Shown here in pieces: positions 56,302-64,000 of a DNA stretch of 64,000 nucleotides (position 1 is its first letter; the number at the start of each line of letters is the position of its first letter). The DNA comes from Congeria kusceri. Its lineage: Eukaryota > Mollusca > Bivalvia > Myida > Dreissenidae. The notes under the pieces were generated by a model. That model was not told where the DNA came from and ran no database searches. It saw only the letters and a list, made by a program, of their open reading frames with translations. The DNA is taken from positions 44,391,618 to 44,455,617 of the forward strand of contig CM051027.1 in assembly GCA_027627225.1 (NCBI GenBank). Direction: 5' to 3'. The position numbers were made by a program, and so were the translations under genes.

Positions 56302-56418
56302 GGTAAACGCCCCATTTCCAATGCCAAATTGTATGGTAAACGGCCAATTCCCAATGTCAAATTGTATGGTAAATGCCCCATTTCCAATGCCAAATTGTAT
56401 GTATATTACCCAATTGGA
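56302..56418. repeat. 33-bp tandem repeat, about 3.5 copies
   Basis: The unit is TGGTAAACGCCCCATTTCCA plus ATGCCAAATTGTA. Copies are slightly diverged (GGCCAATTCCCAATGTC). Confidence 0.92.
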
Positions 56419-59400
56419 ATGAAAACAATGCCAAACCAAGTGACAAAATCCTTAATACATAGGAAATGTGAATTTAATTTGTAAATCATGTAAATAATTG
56501 TATGGTTATAAATAAAACACCATCACCATACCACGTTTAACCAAAATAACATAAGTTTAAGTATTTCATGAATTAAATTTCTTATTAAATGTTTCCCAAT
56601 TAGCAAAATTTCACAACACAGAAATTCCCAATTTGATGGGTAGTACCAGACCCATTCACAAAGGAGTGGAAAAAAAATGCTGGATGGATTCTACAATTTT
56701 GATACATTTGAAACATTAAAATATAATTTTTTTGCTGTAGCCTTGAAGATGAATTTGGAACCTCCCAGAAGTTTGTTCCAGGGTTAAGCAGCCGTCTATG
56801 TAATGTTTTATGTGCCTCTATGTTTTATAGCAATTTAGCAGTGGTGATTAAGTATGCATTACATTTTGTATGACAGTCTCTCCTCCAAGCATCAGATAGT
56901 ATTGTATGCCAGTGAAAACCACAAACCAATCAAGGACAGCTTTTGGAATACATAAAATTTGATTGAAACTGATAAAAACCAATTTTAAATTGACAAGTTT
57001 GACAAATGCATTTTGATGCTATCTTTACATGTTAACATTAACAACAATGAAATATTTGTAATGATTTTGCTAATAATCTTTGTTATTTGCCTTCTGCCTT
57101 TTCAGTCGTAATCCATTATTTAAATGTAGAAAGTCAGAAAAGACATGAAAATCAAATATTTAAAGAGTTTCTTGCTTTATATTAATTGCATAACTGTTAA
57201 AAATGTTGAATGTCATTTTGTATTGATGTGTTTGGTTTTCATGAGTTTTCAATAAACTGATTTATTTTGATGGTTAGGTTTTGCACAGGCAATAAAATGA
57301 ATTGAGGCAATGAAAAGACATTTCACAACTAGAAACCTCCAAGATATAATTAAAATTCAAATTGAATTTCTTGGCCTGATCCTTTGGGTGAAGTTGGTTG
57401 AATGGCTTGTTTGTATTTCATCTAGGGCTGAAAGGCCGGTAGTCGCGGCTCTAGGCACTCGCCCTCCCACCTCTGTCCACATTCAGTCGATGATACATTT
57501 GTGTAGTTGTATCTTGTTACAAAGAGTGATTAGAAATTAATACAACAGAAGTTTTGTAGAAAATGAAATATCCTCAGTACAATGAGGCCAGACTTTGCAC
57601 CCAGTTATTATACATTAATATTCGTGTACATTGGTTTTAGGCCACATTATAATCTTGTCATGTTTTTTACAATTAAGACTCCACTGAGTTCATTTGAGTG
57701 GCTGGAGAGTTCAGTTACAGCTGGGATCTCAACTCATGATGTCAACATCACTGTAGTTGTTGCGGATCCTGATTTTGTGGCTCAGAAGACTGCGGGCTTT
57801 TTGGGACAATATGGAATGTAGCTGTAGCACGGGCAGTCAGGACTTGTAAGACCTAGAGACAGGGGCAGTGCTAATTGCAATTACTTCACAGCAATATGGT
57901 GATAAGCTTTCACTGGTAGTGGACAGGGATAAGGACCATTATCTAAATCCTCCATCTGCAAACGCTGCTATCAGCTGATAGGGCTGCTCAATCTCTGTTT
58001 GTGTTACTAGTTGCAATTTCTCATAATGTTCCTATAGGTATTCGTGTTCTTAACATTTGTTTTGTATATGATACATTTTCAAACCTTTTACAGGATATGG
58101 CATTATTGTCACTTTACTATTAAGAAATTTACAATATTCAAAATTATAATAGAGGCAAATATCTAAATTGAAAAAAACAAATCTCACACAAATTAATTTT
58201 TGTTTAAATTAGAATGGATTTCTGTAACTGGAAATGTGTGCATGGACAGGAGTCCGTTGTTGATACTCATTAAGAGAGGCAATACATCTTTCAAGAGCCA
58301 AAACCAGTTTTTATTTATTATTATCCAGTGTTCCTGCTCCCAGAGAAAATATTTGGATGAAAAACTAATTAAATATTAACTGAAGGCTGAAGCATTGTGG
58401 GACAGCTCCATCCTGAATGTGTCTTGTTAGGCCTGCAATTTGTGTCACATCTGACATGAACTCTTGGAAATCAAGCAATTTATGACATTAAATTAATTTT
58501 TGAAGCATTTTACTCTAAACCATTTCCATGGTCATTGTAATGAGATATCATGATATGGGAACGCACCAAAACATCTTGTTTTAAGCAATTTACTGCAGTA
58601 ATATTTGTTTAGACCTGAAAACACATTTTGCTTTTTGATTTGTTGGAAACAGTTGCACATTAAATTTACATGATAAGAAAGAAAGGAATAAACATGACTA
58701 GCATGTCAGGGTCTTGTCACCTGATGACGTGTGTGTGACCATAGCCACAAGTCCTTCAACTGCTAGTGACATGATCTTAATGCACATCCTTCTGTCCGTG
58801 ACAGATCTTTCTGCTAAATGTGTTGACATAAAATAATTGATAGCAATTTGACAGATTGTATTATAATATATTTATAATTCAATACAATTTTAGTTCTCAT
58901 TATACATTGAATCCTTGAATATTGCTGTCCAATGGAAAAGTACATACATTACAGTTATCATAATATTTTCAATGAATATTTCACAGTTCTCAGAAAAGTT
59001 CACACTGATAACACAACCATCCCCGGTATGTGCAGTATGACCACAGATAGTGCTCACATCATTTTCACATGATGACACTCCAGTGTTTGTACACTGGGCA
59101 CAAGAATCTGACGTTTGATAACAGTAGATAACACTTGATTACAGTGGATCTCGACACCTCCCCTGTTGGGGGAAGTTGCAACTGATGGATGACTCTCACA
59201 GATCACATGGTGGTACAAACATGCCATATCAATTAGTGCTGACAAAAAAAGTTTAGTATGACCATTTAATGTTAGTGTTGAAGGGATTATTTCAACAAGA
59301 AAGTGATCTTGTAATGTTTTGTTATTGAAATGAGTGATTCAAAGGCATTTTCACTAAATTAAGTATAAATAATTACTACATTAAGAGATATTTGATTATT

Positions 59401-60067
59401 TTTTTTTTTTTTTATTCTAGAAAAAAAACAGAGTGGGTATCGAACTGATCTTGACCACGGAATCGTAAGAACAAATTACAACTGACAACACATTAACTAT
59501 CTGCGATAATTTCTCTCTTTTGAAAAAAGAACTGCATGCTATGGTTGTATAAGATACCCATAAATGTGATAATGAAAATGTAAACAAGGAAAGGGCCAAA
59601 CAAATACGACCTAAATTATAGGATTTGTTTTCTCAGAATGTGTTAACTTTCCATTACATGTACTCTATTTAAACCTTTATCATATGCCAATAATAATATA
59701 TTGTATGTCAAATTGTTTACAGCAGTTGCCCCTTTGGGGTCCATTTCATAGACACAGTCCCTGTAATAGTGGTTAATACCGTACTTAACATTACTGTTTT
59801 TGTTTTGACATGTTATTTTTGATCCTCGCATTATTGTCAACACTTTAATATCTCCAGTACCTTTACATGACAACATTTTAATTATTATATCTGCTGTCTT
59901 TGTTGTTTTAGTTACAAAAACATTTATCCAATTAAGTGTTTAATTGCTGTATTACAATAAGGTTGGTGGCCTTATGTGAGTGTGTTGTGAGTGATGATGT
60001 GTCGAAGCTTGCCCAGAGCTGCAGTTTGTCAGTGTCCAGTATCTAAGCCCCAGACATGTCCCTTGTA
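56419..60067. other. Long stretch without a recognised gene
   Basis: Mostly AT-rich single-copy sequence. Small frames at 57310-57540 and 57582-57821 are without known domains. 57430-57490 is a short GC-richer patch. Confidence 0.4.
59400..59470 (-). mobile_element. Possible tRNA-derived SINE tail (B-box and T-run)
   Basis: On the minus strand CCGTGGTCAAGATCAGTTCG then ATACCCACTCTG contains a pol III B-box-like AGTTCGATACC, followed by a run of eight T and, after CTAGAATA, a long A-run. An A-box was not found with confidence, so this is tentative. Confidence 0.25.
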
Positions 60068-60178
60068 GCTGTCAGTCACAGCCCATCACTGTGTTACCTG
60101 TCAATCACAGCACATCACTGTGTTACGTGTCAGTCACAGCCCATCACTGTGTAATATGTCGGTCACAGAGCACAGTGG
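60068..60178. repeat. 29-bp tandem repeat, about 3.6 copies
   Basis: CTGTCAGTCACAGCCCATCA plus CTGTGTTAC, with CAATCACAGCAC and GTGTCAG variants. Confidence 0.92.
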
Positions 60179-60290
60179 ACTTGGCACAGTTAGCCTCACT
60201 TTCTGTGGCTTTCTGTTTGCCTCATTCCAATACTTCTTAGTGCATCTCTCAATATAAATGCAAGAAATTAATTTCAATTTAATATAACCT

Positions 60291-60764
60291 GCTTCCTGCA
60301 ATTTCAAATGTGTCCAGTATTCAAATCCTGACATCATGTTTCCTGCAATTTCAAATCTGTCCAGTATTCAAATCCTGACATCATGTTTCCTGCAATTTCA
60401 AATCTGTCCAGTATTCAAATCCTGACATCATGTTTCCTGCAATTTCCAATGTGTCCAGTATTCAAATCCTGACATCATGTTTCCTGCAATTTCAAATGTG
60501 TCCAGTATTCAAATCCTGACATCATGTTTCCTGCAATTTCAAATCTGTCCAGTATTCAAATCCTGACATCATGTTTCCTGCAATTTCAAATTTGTCCAGT
60601 ATTCAAATCCTGACATCATGTTTCCTGCAATTTCAAATCTGTCCAGTATTCAAATCCTGACATCATGTTTCCTGCAATTTCCAATCTGTCCAGTATTCAA
60701 ATCCTGACATCATGTTTCCTGCAATTTCCAATCTGTCCAGTATTCAAATCCTGACATCATGTTT
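60291..60764. repeat. 47-bp minisatellite, about 10 copies
   Basis: The unit is TTTCCTGCAATTTCAAATCT, GTCCAGTATTCAAATCCTGA, CATCATG. Copies differ almost only at TCAAATCT/TCAAATGT/TCCAATCT, so expansion is recent. Confidence 0.97.
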
Positions 60765-63202
60765 ACTAATTTCTGTGGTGTGTGTTATTGACTGGTCCTT
60801 TCATTTATTCTGGAATGTTGCACTGTGCCACTAATCCCTGAAGTGCTGTGCTCAGTATTTCACAAAGTTTAGTAGACCTTCCAGTGTAATTTCCCAGCAA
60901 TAAACTGTCTGCTGTTGTGTAATCGCTATTGTGTTGGTCAGAATGGTGTTTACACAGTTTGCTGATTAACTGTACCTGCTGTTTTTATTAGAATGACAGT
61001 TGATTTATTGAGTTGATTTGTTGGTCAGTTCTGTAATAGAGCTGTAAAACTGGCCATTTAGTCCAGCAGGTGTCGCCAGACAGGGCCATTATGAGGCTGT
61101 GATCAAAGGATCAGTCCTGGAGGGGAGGGGGGGGGGGTTTGTTTGTTTGATGGTTTGTTTCTATGAACAGATGCATAGAACAAATTTATGAATTACAAAG
61201 TATATGTAATCATCTAAGACTAGATTTGTTCCTACTTCAAAACCTTTTTAAACCATTTAAGTTTTAAAAAATAAGACTTAAAATATTTAGGAGTATGAGG
61301 ATTAAATGTAGCCATTGTGACCAAGTTGTGTTGGTGTGGGGTTGGGCTGATTCATAGCTGGCCTTTGTATTGTAAACAGTCTAATCCTTCTGTTAACTTA
61401 TCTACCTGAAATCCTCAATTGCTACAACACTAATTCGGTTGATAATCTCTTCTCTAAACAAAGGCAAGTGTCTGAGGGGCGATTAGGACCGGCACTGGAC
61501 AGCGACCGGACCGGCACTGGACAGCGGCTGGCTAACAATGCCTCGGTCCCCATGTCTCCACGGCCCTGCATTGGCTGCTCTAACAATATTGACTTCCAGC
61601 CTTTCACTTTCTGGGCTCTCTTTGTCCAAGGTGTTTAATTAGATGAAATATCACTAGTATTTAGCATTTGTTGTCATTTTAAGGAATGCTGCATAATATG
61701 TTTGCTTAAATACTTAACTAGAAAAAAAGGGCATTTAGTTGTGGAAGTTTTTAGAATTTTTATAAGAATTTTTGCATGTATTGAAGTCGTCTTGTGAAAA
61801 TGTATTGTGCCTAAACATTTAGCCCCAAGGTATTTAATTGTTTGGCTTTTGAAACCAATGCATATTTGTCGTAAAGAACATTTTAAATAAAACCTGTTGT
61901 AATTATTATGTGAGAGAGTTGTCATACTGAATTGAAGTCTCCATTATTGTAGTAAATGACATTTTAAGGTCAGCAAATGTTTGATAGGTGCTTGGTGAAT
62001 TAAGGATTTTATGAGAAAAATTACTAAAAGTCTTAAAAGTTTTGATGTATAGGAGTCAAATAGTTAAATAGATGAAATTATTAAAATTGATTGAATTAAT
62101 TATCTAAATTGTTCAGGTGTCATGTTCACTGGGGAAATGTTAGAAGTATTAATGTATGAAAATTAATGTATTATTGGTCATGATCAACAATATTAATTTT
62201 TAATACATGAATAAAATTATATCAGCTAACCGTCATAATGGTGAGACAATATTTCATTAAGAATTGCTTTTCCCTGCTTGATGACCCCAATCAAGTTGTT
62301 GTATACAGGTAGATCGTTAAATGGTCCACTGTAGAGCAAGAATGCTCGCTGATCATGACACCGATACTGGCCTCTCATATATTGTTTTACACAACTCCTT
62401 GTTTATTGTCAACTTACAGAACTGATTTTTTTCAAGATTTGTTGTTTTATTCATTTAGCATTTGAAATCTTACAGCTAACCACTTGTTCCGGCCCACCCA
62501 GTGAACATAAAGAAACCTGCTTATCTGGAAACATATCTTTGTCAGATTTCGTGCCAGTGCTTTGGTTTTAACAATTTGCCACTTTAGAAGTATAAATACA
62601 TTATTTTGTTATTAATAGCCAACATTCATAGTTCATGTTAATATGGCCTAGAGGTAATTAAGGGTAAAATATAAAATACAAAATGCTTATTTAAGAATTG
62701 AACATTTAACATAAACTTAATGCAGTATGGAAAAAAGTTGTGCATTGTAAGCATTTAAGTTATGTTTCTGATAGAAGCGAGAGCACTCAAAATGTAATTA
62801 TTTTTGGCAGTGAAGTGTTTATATTTATGTAATTACGTTTTGTTGTTTGTTCAGAAGATTTTAGCTTGCCATTGCTTTGCAAATGATAGCATGTAGATTA
62901 GCTGACAGCCTGTGGCTTGTTATGGGCGTGCATGCTGATGGCTTGAATGCAGCTCTCATCTCTCTTAACACTTCTCCATTTATCATCCCATTTCTTTTCA
63001 GACCTGGAGTTTCAAAGACTCATCAATCATACAAATTAATTTATTTTATTCAAATGTTTCCTGGTGAATGGTTTGTGTGCTTTGTACCAGGGGTAATCCT
63101 GCAGGAGTGACACAGTCTATAGTATGTGCATACAAATAATCCTCTTCACAGCAGTTGGCTGGTCACGCAGAATGCGCAGGTCGGTACGGCTTTCAGCGCA
63201 AG
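60765..63202. other. Mostly single-copy sequence, no gene recognised
   Basis: 61119-61140 is a G-rich run (GGAGGGGAGG then twelve G) before TTTGTTTGTTTG. 61430-61640 is a GC-richer block with a partial direct duplication GACCGGCACTGGACAGCG (near 61488 and 61509); frames on both strands are open there but show no domain. 61960-62240 is very AT-rich. Confidence 0.4.
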
Positions 63203-63601
63203 CTAACTGCTTAATTCCGACCGCGTGATGGGACCAGGCTGTAATCCGATTTTTATCATAATAATAGAGAAAATTAAATATAATGAAGAAGATAGCTTTT
63301 CCGACCAGTGAGTTGAACATGGTGGTTGCGGTGGTTGGGTTTGATCATTATCATCAATATGAATGAAGTCCTTACCATGACCAGCCAGCTTATGGAACCA
63401 ACACTTGCATGGTGTGTGCTGAGGCAGTTCTGACAGTGAAGTGTGTTTATCAGAATACCACTGCTTCAACCTATCTGGCACAATAATATTTGTCTTGTTT
63501 AGACTAACAGGGCACATGCTTCCTGAGTCATTGATGCAAGATACTGTTCCCATCCAAGTTTGTTGTTTGTTAAATTGGTTTCTTTGAAGAAAGAATTTCA
63601 C
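63203..63601 (-). CDS. Weak candidate coding frame, function unknown
   Basis: This is the longest frame outside the tandem arrays (132 codons). The middle part has a protein-like composition (IIVPDRLKQWYSDKHTSLSE, then CKCWFHKLAGHGKDFIHIDD), but I recognise no domain. On the minus strand a donor-like CATG|GTAAGG occurs inside it near 63381, and a pyrimidine-rich TTCTTTCTTCAAAG precedes residue 6, so an exon of about 63382-63585 is conceivable. After residue ~98 the sequence becomes hydrophobic and looks random. It may be a chance frame. Confidence 0.22.
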   Translation of the reverse strand: MKFFLQRNQFNKQQTWMGTVSCINDSGSMCPVSLNKTNIIVPDRLKQWYSDKHTSLSELPQHTPCKCWFHKLAGHGKDFIHIDDNDQTQPPQPPCSTHWSEKLSSSLYLIFSIIMIKIGLQPGPITRSELSS

Positions 63602-64000
63602 CTAATTTTCTGTGTTTTTCAATCTTACTGTATTTTCTCTGTTTATTTCCTGCCTTTGTATGTTGTGTCTCCACTGACATCTTGTGGCTCAGTAAATGAT
63701 GGAGTCATAATCGTCTGGCGGATATGATACAGCAGTGAGAGGAGATGTTCCCCAATATGATACTCTGGGAGGAAATTAGGCAGCCCGCAGTCAGGAGACT
63801 GGAACACTGGCAGCTATGATAGAGATCTAGTCCTGTGTGATGGCTGCCTGTTGATGGAGGTGATAGTGTATAACTACTTGTATTGACAACTGGTAATACA
63901 CAGTACTAGTCTTACCACTAATAGCCCTGATCTGAAGAAACTGCTGTTTGGGGCTACAAATCAAGGCAAGGAACTACTGAACTGTTTAAGGGCTTAGGGC
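63602..64000. other. No recognisable feature
   Basis: Average composition to the window end; nothing seen. Confidence 0.4.

Noticed and set aside
61422..61640. GC-richer coding exon
   Set aside because: Frames are open on both strands without a recognisable domain, and splice sites are poor; kept only as a possible conserved block.

Overview
This window looks like nuclear DNA from an animal, most likely a bivalve mollusc. It is AT-rich and packed with minisatellites and transposon remnants, and I found no complete gene. Several dispersed repeats match types I know to be abundant in bivalve genomes: the AGCTCACCTGAGC...GGCCATCATGGCCC family, the GATTAGCCTGTGC...GCACAGGCTAATC hairpin element, and the GGACTATAGGTTTGCCCTCCGTCTGTC type. 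The hairpin element makes me lean towards a dreissenid mussel (zebra or quagga). That is inference from memory, not a search. There are no operons, Shine-Dalgarno sites or other prokaryotic features. Most long open frames are by-products of tandem arrays whose units happen to lack stops.

Layout. 0.3-3.9 kb: a 34-bp minisatellite split by a 3.3-kb terminal-inverted-repeat (TIR) element that carries a broken, internally inverted reverse transcriptase. 4-15 kb: a microsatellite and several MITE-like inverted-repeat elements (5.9, 9.3, 10.4 and 14.0 kb). 15-18 kb: short minisatellites. 18.4-23.1 kb: a 4.7-kb TIR element inserted exactly inside the first unit of a 35-bp minisatellite, which continues to 26.2 kb and has a 734-bp higher-order repeat. 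28.6-33.2 kb: five successive minisatellites (58, 53, 41, 30 and 22 bp). 33.3-36.0 kb: another TIR element with a second mollusc repeat nested in it. 37.6-38.9 kb: a 41-bp minisatellite next to a deleted pogo/Tigger-like transposon that keeps an HTH fragment. 41-54 kb: two related hAT-like non-autonomous copies, 32-36-bp and 27-bp minisatellites, a hairpin MITE and a mollusc dispersed repeat. 54-64 kb: mostly single-copy sequence with small repeats and two weak candidate exons.

The most notable pattern is three large elements (416-3720, 18410-23071, 33328-35971). All start with CAC, end with GTG and have perfect 5-bp target duplications. Of the superfamilies I know, this fits Transib/RAG-like transposons best. 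None carries a recognisable transposase, so they would be non-autonomous. Because two of them landed in tandem arrays, the empty target site can be read directly.

No genes can be seen working together. The window is probably intergenic, or a very large intron. Single-copy, slightly GC-richer blocks between repeats may be conserved non-coding DNA, but this cannot be judged from one sequence.
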